DNA of 64,000 nt from positions 126,782,796-126,846,795 of the forward strand of contig CM053142.1 of NCBI GenBank assembly GCA_028571685.1, given 5' to 3'. This document shows, piece after piece, positions 34,131 to 45,190 of the stretch. The translations under genes and the position numbers were made by a program. Source of the stretch: Heterohyrax brucei. Lineage: Eukaryota; Chordata; Mammalia; Hyracoidea; Procaviidae. The first letter of the stretch is position 1. Each line of letters begins with the position of its first letter. Below the pieces are notes generated by a model that ran no database searches, was not told the origin of the DNA, and worked only from the letters and a program-made list of their open reading frames with translations.

Positions 34131-35946
34131 GCTCTAAGGCACAGTCCTACAGTGTTGTTTCTCCAAAGTTAGTGTGCGTGTGAATTGCTTGGGAGTCTGC
34201 TAATGGGTAGAATCTGTTTTAGCATATGTTTGGGTGAGGCTGAGGTTCTGCACTTCAAGAAGCTCCTATCCTGGGTGATGCTGGGTATGGGCTGTACTCT
34301 GAGTAGTGAGTTTTTGGAGGAGATGGTAGAGGAACAGCAGCAATTGGGAGGCTGGTGAAAGGCAAAGGACCTCTGCTTTTGAGATTTAAAATGAAGATGA
34401 TAAAGATGACGGCTGAGGTAGCTAGGCTAGGGTGGGCAAGACATTGGAGCCTTTCATACCTGATAGTTTCAGTTTTTGTGGAGTAGTGGGAGGAAAAGTC
34501 ATTTTCTGGGAGTCAGCTAGGGGTTGAGTGGGAAAATAAAGAATAATAAAGATTTCAGTAGGTCATTGAGGGGTATGGGAGAGGGAAAGAAAACGTTTGT
34601 TTAGCAGTATTGAGAATCCAGCAGAATTAAAAATCAAGAACTTGAAGTCTGTCAAGCTATATGGCTTTGTGATTTTGTTCCCTGATAGCCGTTAGCATCT
34701 CAGGTTTCTGTAAAGAGAATGTGGATTGTAGATCCAGGGCTGGGGTTTTCCAGGCATGTGTGACAGGGGGATAGGGATCCCTGAAAATGTGTGGTTACTG
34801 GTGGAACAGCAGTCTAGGTGATCAGCCAGGCTTCTAGGCAGCGCAGGAATATAAGGAGCCAAAAATGGAGGAGAGATTATGAGAAGATTGAGGTGTCAGG
34901 GATCTGGAAATCTCTGCGGTTCTAACGGAGAGCTAGGAGAGTCAAAGAGAGCAGTATTAGGCTTAAATATTTTTCATGTCATGTGGATCTGGGTGAGTAT
35001 ATTTAGGATGTAAATATAGGCATGGAATTGGAGGTCTTCAAACTGGGGAGGTTGAACTATGAACACAGGTGATGGATGAGTCAGTCACAGAGGCAGTAAA
35101 ATCGCTAAAGGAGGTGAAAGGATGTGGAGTGAAGAAGAGGTGAGTGTGATGTCTTCAGTGTGGACAAAGACAGATGACAACAGGAGACAAGGACGGAAGG
35201 AAGTTCAGCCAAGTGATGTGTGGACATCAGGGAGGGAGGGTGCTTGTGCCGAGACGGAGGGCCTTCTCCCCTCTTCTTCTGCCTGCTGCTGTCGGCCCTC
35301 GGCCCATCTGTGCCGAGTGCTGGGTCGGAGAGAGGGGCCTGGTGGAAGTCACCGAAGAGAGACAGTAATACTCTGACAGGGCTCTCCAAGAGGGAAACAG
35401 CTGCTGGTGCTGTTTTTCAGTTTGTTTGAAGTCCACTGGGGATGCCAAAGTGTTTTTTGTCCTTAGGGCCACGAGTTGGGTAGCTGTGATCACACTGTGC
35501 TGTTACTGTCTTCTCACAGCTTCTCTCATTCGTCTTTCTCTCGCTTCATGACGTTCAGTGTTGACTTTTGTTACCACTCAGACACTGACAGCAGATTATC
35601 CCTAAACTCAGATACTTACATTATTATTTTAGAAAAGCTTCATAGATTTTCTAGATAAAAGACCTTTTCAGCTGCTGCTCAGAGACAAAAAGTCTCTGTA
35701 AAAGAGCATTAGCGAGTCTGGGATGTAATCTGTAGTGAGAGGTCAGAGTCACCTCTGCTTTGAAGAGAAGGGCCTCAGTGCCCTGGGCTGTGCTGTGGAC
35801 TTCAGGTTCTGCTGCCTTCAGTCACATGACTCTGCCAGCACCTGGGAGGACACGGGAGGGGGTGCAGGCAACCCTCTCTGTGACTTCTGTTCCATAATGG
35901 ATATATCTCTGCTGTGTTTCACACAACCTTCCAACATTTCTTTCAG

Positions 35947-36737
35947 ACAAAGGGCCGGTGACCAGCCTCCTCCCTTCTCAGGTGAACAACTCTCCAGTGA
36001 TAAACCACCTGCTTTTAGGAAAGAAAATGAAGATGACTAACAGAGCTGCCAAGAATGCTGTCACCCACATCCCTGGTCACACAGGAGGCAAACTGTCTCC
36101 TGTGTCTTATGAGGACCTCAAGACGAAACTCAACTCTCCCTGGCGAACTCACATCCGAGTCCACAAAAAGGCCATGACGAGGACCAAGAGCCAGCTGGGC
36201 TGTGGGGACACCATTGGGCTGATAGAAGAGCAGAACGAGGGCTGCAAAGCTAGCAGCCTGGCGCCCGCTGAGGCATGTTCCTCCAGGGAAGCAGCAGCGA
36301 CAGCTCAGAGAGAAGGCAGCAGCACGGAGGGCAGCACTGGGAGGACAGTCGAAGGGCATTCCCCGGAGCCGGCATTTGGAGACGCTGATGCCGGTGTATG
36401 TGAAGTGCGGGTGAAGTTAGAAGCCTTGGAACTGAACCAAAGGGATGCTGCTGCTGAAAGTGAGCCCCAGGTGTACCCGCCCGGCCAGCGGTACTTCCCA
36501 GAGCCGCCTGACGCAGCTGGAGAAAACAAAGCCACCATCAAACCTCCCCAAGCCAGCAACGCGAAAACTCCCATCTTTAGTCCTTTTCCCAGTGTCAAGC
36601 CGCTCCGGAAGTCAGCCACCGCCAGGAATTTGGGGTTATATGGTCCCACGGAAAGAACACCAACTGTGCACTTCCCTCAGATGAGCAGGAGCTTCAGCAA
36701 ACCCGGTGGTGGAAACAGTGGGACTAAGAAACGATGA
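35947..36737 (+). CDS. TBC1D30: TBC1D30 last coding exon: C-terminal tail and stop
   Basis: Residues about 302-564, ending KPGGGNSGTKKR and TGA (36735-36737). The exon opens with DKGPVTSLLPSQVNNSPVIN after the acceptor CATTTCTTTCAG. Distinct patches: a basic KKMKMTNRAAKNAV segment, SPWRTHIRVHKK, then a Ser/Gly/Glu-rich part (residues about 395-500) of low complexity that looks disordered and less conserved, and a conserved end with TPIFSPFPSVKPLRKSATAR and GLYGPTERTPTVHFPQMSRS. The protein is a predicted Rab GAP, and this tail has no known enzyme domain. The joined seven exons are 1695 nt, exactly divisible by three, which supports every boundary. The exon is GC-rich compared with the flanking introns. 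The human protein is about 920 residues, so the missing part is the N-terminal portion. Confidence 0.97.
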
Positions 36738-36980
36738 TGTCTTCCAGGACCTCTGTCTCTGATACACCTTTTTTATGGTGGTATAATGGTTCCAGCTGCA
36801 CAGATCCAAACACATTTGAATTCTTCTGTGAAAACAACTGGATAGGTTCAGAGAAAACCGACCGACCGTCCACAAAACGGGAATGGAAAGTTTTGTAACA
36901 GGAGCTGAAATAGAGGTGTTTTCCCACGGGGCAGTTAGTAACATACACTTGAGAACAGAGGAAGTGGATTTTAACAGCAA

Positions 36981-36986
36981 AATAAA
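36981..36986 (+). other. TBC1D30: PolyA signal AATAAA, proximal
   Basis: AATAAA lies 244 nt after the stop, followed by a T/GT-rich region (TTGTGATTTTTTAGTG). It would give a short 3' UTR form. Confidence 0.55.
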
Positions 36987-39065
36987 TGTTGTGATTTTTT
37001 AGTGTAAAGTGTTTCCATTTTTCATTGTGAGCTGTTTAGAAAAGACTATGTATCTAGACTGTTAAACCTCCTTCCTTCTTCCTGTTCTGTGGGCCTTTAG
37101 GGTCCTAGTGACAGCAGCCCACCTCCCCCTAACTCTTCCAGTTCTCTGAGTGTTTTTAATACTCAAGCATGGACACACTAGCTTGGGGGAACAGAACCTA
37201 TCAAAATAGAGTGAGTTATTAGTTGCAAAAAATGTGTGAATTTCCCTCTTTCTGCCCTTCTGGGGAATGTTGGTAGCTGTGAGTTTTCCTTCAAGCAGTT
37301 GCAAAATTGTTTTTTATTCTTATGATAAAATGCAGGAGGAAAATCTAGATAGCTTTCTTTAACTTTCTATTTCTACCTGGAAAATGAGGAAAACCTTTTA
37401 TCGTTTGAAATTTAGGTTGATAACCAACTTGAAGATCTTATGCAGAGAACACACAAGATGATGCATTAAGCGATTGCTCTGAAGAGCTTCCTAATTCCAC
37501 CCTGCTTCCCACGAGCTTCCTTTACACCTCTCCAGGCCAGCTGTAGTCCTCAGTGCTGTGGATGACTTCATGAGCTCATGGAGCTCTCCCTTGTCCTCCG
37601 GCCACACAGCTTTCTAACTTACCTGCTCTTCACGGCAGATGCAGCAAGAGTCTGCAGCTCAAAAGCCAGGACACAAGCACCCCTGACTCTGTTACTTGAA
37701 TTTCGTGCTTTTTTTGAAATACTTTGTTGGGTTCTTTGTTACTTGAACACTGCCTTTCTCCAGAAAAGGCTCTAGTGCTTTCTAGCTCTCTCTCATCCAC
37801 TTCTCCCCTGATCCCAGTGGGTCAGAGACAGCCCGTTCTCTCCACTATGCAGATGGGAACTCTGAGCCACACGGAGGTGAAGTAACACTTCACTTACTCA
37901 AGGTCAATACCCCTCTATTCAGTGTGATTTAGCCACATTTCCTCCAGTGCAATACTCTGGTATAGTGCTCTTTGTACAAAGATGCACTGGCTACATAGGT
38001 CATAAAAACCAAAACTGGAAAGCCATTACCCACATTCCCGTCTGACCCAAAGGATTTCTCTCTGAATGGTATAGAGCCCTAGGATGGTGTATCTCCAAAC
38101 CAGCTCTGACCTTTTTATCCTGAAAATGTAGTTCAGTTTTGTAGTGCTCCGTGCAGCTGCTATTGGGCTGAACAGAAGCCTCATTCCCCAGCCCCCCTTC
38201 CCACCCTCATTAAAAGAATAGACTCAGTATCTTTATCCTCATCACTGGAAGACCTCAGAAATGCTTGCAGGAATGTTGATGCAGTCAGTGTTAATTTGAT
38301 CTAATTGGATTGCCAATTCTGGAACCAAAGCTATAGTTTTAGAGAAGTGACTTACTGTGAAAAGTACTAATTTTTATAATCAAACAGACAATGTGATTAC
38401 GTGGGCTTTTTGCACACAAAACCCAAGAAAGACCTACACAGTGAGAAATGTTGTTTTATCCCTTTGTGATATTTTTAACCTTCAAATGAATTGAAGATGG
38501 AAAATATGACTAAACACTGATTGCTGTTTCAGTCGTGCATTCTGTGACATCTGAAGTTAGCCTGCAACTTAGCTTCTTAAAAAGCAATTGTGCCCACAGT
38601 GTGAGTTTGGAAAGGGTGTAGGTGGAGAGTTGGGCTGACTTTGCCTACCACCCCCAGGGAGAAAGATCGACTGCTTTTTCCAGAGTGAAACCAATGACAT
38701 GTTTTTCTCCCATCTGTTAAACTTTACAGACAAGAATAGTTCCACCTTATATCCTCTCCTCCTCCAACCTGAGTGAGTCAGAATAGTCATGTTATCCCTT
38801 ACATCTAATTGAATAGACGATTGCTCTTCCTCTCTGGAGCCAGCTCACTAGCACTCTACCGGTCTGGGCTCCAGACAGTGAGCAATGAGGCAGAGGCAGT
38901 GGACGATGAGTCTTTAGGACGGCATCGTTGCCGTGTACCAAGTGTCTTGATGTTGGTAGTCCATGCTGTGTCCCCTAAATAATCTCACCCATTTCTTGGT
39001 TTTGGTCTTCCTAGGAAGAGGATGAATTAGATGGCACAAAGTTTTGGATAAGTATTGGTTAAATT

Positions 39066-39071
39066 AATAAA
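39066..39071 (+). other. PolyA signal AATAAA, internal candidate
   Basis: AATAAA in TTAATAAATAACTGG. The downstream GT-rich element is weak. Confidence 0.25.
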
Positions 39072-39814
39072 TAACTGGAAGGATAACAGTCCTTTGAGGT
39101 AAAATGACCTTTCAATGACTGTTAAAGCACTCTTCTGTACCAATAACATGCATGCATTTGTACCAAGTAATCACAATGTGAAGTGGTCAACTTAAGAGCC
39201 TTGTCTACTTTAGAAAATAAAGAAATCTACAGTAGCCTCTAGCACACAGCATGTACAAAGACCAGTGATGACTTCTTATCTTTCCTATGTACTGGACACT
39301 GTAAACAAACACCAGAAGTACTTAAACAAGTACAGTATGTACCCTCTCCACACTTATGCTGGGAGTTTACTCCTTCCAATGCCTCTGTACTTCAGTTCTC
39401 TTAAAAATGCCTATGATGATCTGAACCTAGTTTATAATGTCAGTCTATGGGCTGTAACTGTTTGGAATGTTGTATTCCGTATTTTTGTCTCTCGTTCTGA
39501 AAATTGTATTGATTACAAAGATACATGCAAAAAAGATTATTGTATCTGGGTGCTGTTTTCTCTCTGAGTGCAAACACAAAACACAGTTGTTCCAGTCCCC
39601 TCCCTCCTCTTCTCTCTTTAGCATCTACCCCTTGGTCACAGTGAACCAGAGAAGCAGCTCCAAAAGCCCATCTTACCCCATCTCATCATGGGAGTGCAGA
39701 GTGACCTGTGATCACCATAGCTGATTCCTAAAGGTCATAAAGCAGAGTGTTTCCTTGAATGTGTCTGTGTAAGTGCAAGTTTAACCTTTAGATTTGTTAT
39801 TTTCCTTTGTTTTA

Positions 39815-39820
39815 ATAAAA
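39815..39820 (+). other. TBC1D30: PolyA signal AATAAA, distal candidate
   Basis: AATAAA in TTTTAATAAAATAGG, followed by a GT/T-rich TAGCATTTTGGTCTCTGG. Another AATAAA is at 39952-39957. One of these may end the long 3' UTR, because dense repeats start just after. Confidence 0.45.
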
Positions 39821-40177
39821 TAGGACATTTAGCATTTTGGTCTCTGGATTCTAGATAAATACAGACATGAGCAGGTGCCCTGCTGCTCCCCTCCCCCCTT
39901 GTGAAACCACTTTCTTTGCTGCCCACAGCCAACACTGGAGGCAGCATTTAAAATAAACTCCTTTTTCCTAGTTAGAAAAGTAACACATGCTTAATTAAGG
40001 AAATTTGGAAAACATAGAAGAGCGCGAAGAAACCATCAATATTCTGGTATGTGGATTTTTCTAATAATGTGTGTGTGTATGTGTGTGTATAATGCTACAT
40101 TGGACATACGAGTTTAAGCTGTTTTTTCTAGTGAGTGCTGTTCTACAGTATCAGTTTTGATGATTAGTCTTCTATCA

Positions 40178-40212
40178 GGGAGCCCTGGTGGCAGAGTGGT
40201 TAAAATGCTTGA
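40178..40212 (+). repeat. AfroSINE head, split by L1 (5' part)
   Basis: It starts GGGAGCCCTGGTGGCAGAGT and stops inside the TAAAATGCTTGA target duplication. Its remainder resumes at 41824. Confidence 0.9.
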
Positions 40213-41812
40213 GCACGAACATCCAATTAAGTGATGGGCAAAGAAGATAGACAGACACTTCACTAAAGAAGAGATCCAGGCAGCTAAAATACACATGCGG
40301 ACATGTTCATGATCTTGAGTTATTAAAGAAATCCAAATCAAGACGACAATGAGATACCATCTCACCCCAACAAGGATGGCCATGATCCCCAAAACACAAA
40401 ACAACAAATGCTGGAGAGGCTGTGGAGAAAGTGGAACCCTCCTACACTGTTGGTGGGGTTGCAAAATGGTCCAGCCTCTTTGGAAAGCAATCTGGTGCTT
40501 CCTTAAAAAAATGGATATTGATATACAATTTGACCCAGTAATTCCACTACTTGGAATATATCCTACAGAATCAAGGCCTTTCACACCAATGGACACATGC
40601 ACCAGAATGTTTATTGCAGCACAGTCCATGATAGCAAAAAGATGGAATCAACCCAGATGCCCAAAAACAGAAGAATGGATAGGTAAACTATGGTATGTAT
40701 ACTCAATGGAACACTACGCAATGACAAAGAACAACGATGACTTCAGGAAATATCTCATGACCTGGTTTCAACTGGAAGACATTATATTGAGTGAAAGTAG
40801 TCAGCGACAAAAGGACAAATATTGTATGAGACTTCTACGATAAGACCTCAAAAACAGACTTGTGTATAGAAGAAAAGACTCTTTGACAGCTGCAAGGGAG
40901 GGGAGGGAGGGGGGGTTTAGATTAGATAGTTGCTAGGTATCTGGTTGGCTGAAATCGGTGATAGCACACATTAGAAACAAGAACAATATTAAGTGGACTT
41001 AAACATACCATGAGTACTCCTTCCATCTTAACCCAATATTGCAAGGATGGAGTAGCTGGGGCAGGGGGCGGGGGACCATGCTCTTAGGCGAAAGCGAGGC
41101 CAATTGGCATAACTAGCGTTTTGCTGAGGGCTCTCTGCACCCCACATTGGTGAGTGGGCATCTGGGGTCTTAAAAGCTGCCAAGCTGCCATCTGAGGGCA
41201 CAGCAAATGGTCCCAACTCAGCAGGAATGGATGCTCACCAAGGACCAAAATGACATGGGGGAAAGACAACCCAGAAGGCAAAGAGACCCACATCAGTGGG
41301 TGCCTACATCGACTTGGGACCAGAAGAACTGGATAGTGCCCGGCCACCACCAGTGATAACCGCGATAGAGCTCACACAACACAAGAATAAAAAAGGGTGC
41401 ATCCTGAGATCCCCACAAAAAGACCTCAGTTGATGGTCCAGTGGTTTCGGGGTTCCCCTGAGAGCATGGCCCCTCACCCTGATGCTGCCCTTGACCATAA
41501 ATCATAACGAAGGTCCACTCTGGACAGGAATGGATTGGACGTGGCAATGCAGTGACCATATATTGGATGCACTTTATGGTTCTATACATCTATAGGATGT
41601 CATCCTGCTGACCTCTGGCTGGAGAAAGGAAAGTGGGTGGAGAGGAGGGGGAAAAAAGAGACTGTTGGGAGAATGAGACATGTATGGAGCAGAGAAGAAT
41701 AGTGTGCTGTCACCAGGCAGGGAGAGCAATGGAAGCTGCATATAGGTGGGTATGTAAATTTATACGGGAATGTACATTTTCACTCAGTTACATTAAATAA
41801 AAAATTTAAAAA
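40213..41812 (+). mobile_element. L1 LINE, 1.6 kb, 5'-truncated, inserted in a SINE
   Basis: It is flanked by AAAATGCTTGA at 40202-40212 and 41813-41823 (11 bp), with the target reading TT/AAAA, the usual L1 endonuclease preference. It starts within late ORF2 (HPIK codons) and carries the ORF2 C-terminus to the stop near 40843. From the ATG at 40349 the frame is open for 164 residues ([37 protein letters not shown]). Upstream, TGA codons at about 40228 and 40313 break it. The 3' UTR is about 970 nt with an A-rich end. It is the same subfamily as 18059-21939. Confidence 0.96.
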
Positions 41813-41823
41813 AAAATGCTTGA

Positions 41824-41966
41824 TCACTAACTCAAAGGGTGGTGCTTTGAAACCACCAGTGGCTGTGCCAGAGAAAGGCGTGTCTGTTTGCTTCCATAGG
41901 AAATGACAGCCTTGAAAACCCTATGGGGTCGCCATGAGTTTGAATCAACTTTGTGGCAGTGAGATT
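41824..41966 (+). repeat. AfroSINE, split by L1 (3' part)
   Basis: It continues the SINE after the L1: CTAACTCAAAGGGTGG, CTTGAAAACCCTATGGGGTC, CAACTTTGTGGCAGTGAG. A poly-T stretch follows at 41971-41987. Confidence 0.9.
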
Positions 41967-42260
41967 TCCTTTTTTTTTTTTTTTTTTGGTTTTCCATTAT
42001 GGGTCCATGCCAGAATTCACATACCAGTGCGTTGTTAAACAGGTTGTTTCTGGTTGTACACAGCACTGACGAAAGCGTCCTACTGCCTACATCTTGGTGC
42101 ACAATCTTAATTATTTTCTTAGGATATATCCATAGAGATAGAATTGCTGGGCCAGAAAGTAGGTGTATTTTTCAAGCCCTTGTACATTGTGCCAGTTGTC
42201 ATCCATAAAGGCTGGACTTACTGTATGAACAGTGAATGAGAATGCCTATTTATCTATCCT

Positions 42261-43336
42261 TTGGAAGACTTAGTAGTTTTTTTTTCCATCTACCTTTTTT
42301 TTCCCTTTCATTTCTAGGGTCTCCAACACAGTGCTGATAAAGCAGTGGTAATGGAGGTTCATATCTCACTTCTCACTTTGAAGGGAACCATTAAGTTAGA
42401 TGCTTTCTAGGTTTCTAATGGGTACTTTTATAAAAAATTAAGGAAACTACTTTCTATTTTGTGCTTCCTAAGTTTTTTGTTTTGTTTTGTTTTTTTTAAT
42501 CATGAGCAGATACTCTCTTTGTTGTTGGGTTTTGCTTTTTTTTTTTTTGTCAGATACTGCATTTTATCAAATGATCTCTGATTACATCCTTTGAGGAGGA
42601 AATAGTGCTTGAGATTTGGTACCTTAAACTCAGAAAAATAACCATTTTCAGGCTCCATTAAGGAACACAATTTTAGAGTTACAGGTAATAGCAGTGAAAG
42701 TTGTATGCATAAAATGGTTAGTGCAGTGGTACGTTTATTAGTGGAAATTTGGAAACAAACATCTGAGGGTAGGAGAAATAGTTTGATGAATTATGGTTCA
42801 GCCTCAGGATGGAATTGCAGTGGCCCTTGAGTAGTTGGGCCATTAAAATGGGGTCTATCTACACATGAAGCAGCTCAGATGAAGGCCAGCGAAGTCTGGA
42901 GTCATAGAGCCACTGGGTACACGCTGTGGGTGGGAACCCCCATTCTGGATGACGACTAAAAGCAGAACTGTGAATGTGGCTCCTCCGTGTTCTGCCTTTG
43001 CTCCCTGAATTGAGGCAGTAGTTACTTAGGTGTTGGGTATGTCCCGATGCTGGGTCTCCATCCTTCCCTTTGCTCCCTCCTGGTCAGGCACATTGGCCTC
43101 CTCCAAAGATAGGCACCAGCCCATTCTCACCAATCCTTCCAGTCCAGGCAACCCTTATCTGACTACTCCACCCTGCACTCAGGGGCTTCCAGTGAAAAAA
43201 ACAGAAAGTTGACTGTTGTGAATCTTTTCATTTGCACTACTTACAGACTCTTATCACACATTAATGTGGTCACTTCCAGCCCTTGCCACTTTCTGATTGT
43301 ATGATATTAGGTAAGCCACTTAACATCTTGGAGTTT
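42261..43336. other. Intergenic stretch, no element recognised
   Basis: T-rich runs occur at 42278-42303 and 42475-42550. No gene, splice-flanked open frame or named repeat is seen. Confidence 0.5.
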
Positions 43337-43468
43337 CGTTAAGTGCTGCAACTGCTAACCAAAGGGTTGGCAGTTCAAATCCACCAGATGCGCCTTGGAA
43401 ACTCTATGGGGCAGTTCTACTCTGACTGCTAGCATAGCTATGAGTCAGACCCAACTCAACGGCATTGC
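43337..43468 (+). repeat. AfroSINE, sense, head trimmed
   Basis: It contains GTTAAGTGCTGCAACTGC, AGTTCAAATCCACCAGATG and CCAACTCAACGGCATTG. Confidence 0.88.
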
Positions 43469-44242
43469 CAAATGAGAATAATAATTCCAAGGTCATGGCA
43501 TTTGTTGTTGACAGATGCTATTTTTGCTGCTGAGAATGTACTACCTTTCTTTGGCAGCAGTGCCCCGGTTTTGCTGGGGAACCAGTCCTCTTCTGCTCTC
43601 TGTCTATGTTGTGAGGTTGTTGCTCTGGAGCATAGCACCTGACATGAGCAACTCAGCTCTCTTCCTCTTTCAGCCACAGTGTTTGACACAAGGGCACCTG
43701 GGCAAAGAAACTCAACACCTGGGCTCTTGTCTTGAAATCTTGGGGAAGCCAACTTGGTCATTTCTACTGGTTTTGACCCTGAAAAGAAAAAGCACAGGAG
43801 TTGCTGCTGGAAGCCGTCATGTAACTACAAGGAAAGAGCCTTATTGAGAGGGCAAATCAAAGCTGAGCAAGTAAGGCTGGGGAACAGAGAAAGAGGAAGA
43901 AACCAGGACCCTTCTTATCATTTGAGTCCTGGAGCAGGACATATCTGAAGCTAAATCCCATCCCTGTGTCATTTTTAATAGCAACCAACATTCCAATTTT
44001 GTTTTAGCTGGTTTGGAACAGGTTTCTCTCATTCATACCAAAAACCTCTTAATTGGAAAAGCAGTGTTATGAAGCTCCCATATTATAAAGGCAAAATAGC
44101 AGACACATAATTAGTGAATGGCAGTTAATATTATTTTCATTTTGCAGTTATTCACACTTCTCTCTTGTTTTTGGTTTTGTCCTCCATTGTCCTGTAGGAA
44201 GGTCACAGAGCCAAGGAGTTTGGTTCTTGTTTCATGTCACCT
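43469..44242. other. Intergenic stretch, no element recognised
   Basis: It contains open frames on both strands (for example 43515-43847) without recognisable motifs or splice context. Confidence 0.5.
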
Positions 44243-44620
44243 TGTCTTAGTTACCTATTGCTGTTGTAATATAAAAATACAAGTTGGTATCTTTAAAGAA
44301 CCGAAAGTTAGTTTCTTGCAGTTCTGGAGGCTAAAAGTCCACATCGGCTTGGCCATGTCCTGGCCTGTTGGCAGGCGTGAGTGATGCTTGATTCCTTGGT
44401 GTGGCTTGGCTTACCAGTGGTCCTCATGTGACATCTGCCTTCTCCTGTGTGTTTGTGTGTGTGTGTTCTTTTTATCACTCAGAGGTATTTACATTTAGGG
44501 TATACCATACAGTGGCATTCCCTCACTAATGTGACAAAAACCCTATATGCAAGCAGGATCACATCCACAGGTACACTGGCCAGGAAATCAACACATATCT
44601 TTGGAGTGGCAGACTTTGAC
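44243..44620 (-). repeat. LTR-like dispersed repeat, antisense
   Basis: It starts TGTCTTAGTTACCTATTGCT and contains CTTTAAAGAACCGAAAG, CAGTTCTGGAGGCTAAAAG and a (GT)n at 44448-44465. The far end (CAACACATATCTTTGGAG) is diverged and no duplication was found. Confidence 0.6.
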
Positions 44621-44639
44621 CCATAGTGCTCCTTGTCAT

Positions 44640-45190
44640 AGGTGATTCTGAATACTATGTTAGGGCCTGGATTTCAAGACACGACACAGTTTCTCTTTAA
44701 AAGTTAAGTTTTATGAAAAATGTGCCCAATAGGAAAAAGGCTGGTGCACCAAGGACGCACTCCAAACTACGCAGAACAGGAGGTGACCCCAAGCTTCTCT
44801 AGTGTGCAGTATTTAAGCCATGGAACCATAAAGTAGGGAGGGGGAACTGTCCTTTGCATTGATTGGTTGAGGCCACCTGGAATTTCTGTAGGTTGTGAAA
44901 TATAGTCATCAGTGGATGTTTTTGTAGATTGTGGTCAAGGGCCTAGAGGTTGTCTGCAAAACTGTTCCCAGAGCTTATCTGCAAGGCTGTCTCCAGGCTC
45001 TGTCTGTAAGACTGTTTCCAGGCTCTGTCTTGTGACAGATGTTTTAAAAGTGAGATCACTCTGTGGTATTTTCTGTTAGGTTGTTTCCTGGGCCCTTCTA
45101 CTTTATGCACCCTTAATTTTCACTGCATCTTTCCTAAAAAAATGGAGTCTGAGGCTCAAAATGGAGTCACTTATGTCTCACTTCAACAAC
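44640..45190. other. Possible LTR-like unit with a 25-bp minisatellite
   Basis: It contains a GATTGGTTGA (CCAAT-type) motif near 44860, a 25-bp unit repeated three times (44951-45025) and CpG-poor unique sequence. It could be a decayed LTR; the edges are not found. Confidence 0.3.
44951..45025. repeat. Minisatellite, 25 bp x 3
   Basis: Units begin TGTCTGCAAAACTG, TATCTGCAAGGCTG and TGTCTGTAAGACTG, and each closes with CCAGRGCT/CAGGCTC. Confidence 0.8.

Larger units (their letters stand above)
31997..35946 (+). other. TBC1D30: TBC1D30 last intron, 4.0 kb
   Basis: It holds a possible cryptic exon (32182-32381), two sense SINEs, a MIR-like piece, an L1 3' end inside an older DNA-transposon-like sequence (33630-34130), and about 1.8 kb (34130-35946) with no named element, locally GC-rich at 35.2-35.4 kb. 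Confidence 0.7.
36738..39960 (+). other. TBC1D30: Probable TBC1D30 3' UTR
   Basis: About 3.2 kb after the stop has almost no interspersed repeat (one short MIR-like piece near 37840-37930), in contrast with dense repeats from 39.96 kb on. Several polyA signals lie within it. This pattern fits a long 3' UTR, but the true end cannot be read without transcripts. Confidence 0.65.
39960..42260. repeat. Old repeat region hosting a SINE, which hosts an L1
   Basis: The outer sequence (39960-40177: TAGAAAAGTAACACATGC, GGAAATTTGGAAAACATAGA; 41990-42260: ATAGAGATAGAATTGCTGGG, TTGTACATTGTGCCAGTTG) looks like an ancient LINE-type element, too decayed to name. Inside lies an AfroSINE, itself split by an L1. 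A (GT)n run sits at 40068-40090. Confidence 0.45.

Noticed and set aside
35735-36040. Open frame crossing the last acceptor
   Set aside because: It spans the intron-exon border in a different frame from TBC1D30; no start or splice support.
36015-36649. Antisense open frames of 114 residues over the last TBC1D30 exon
   Set aside because: Shadows of a GC-rich coding exon whose sense frame is clearly conserved.
40349-40843. 164-residue open frame on the plus strand
   Set aside because: C-terminus of L1 ORF2 in a 5'-truncated insertion; upstream codons are stopped.
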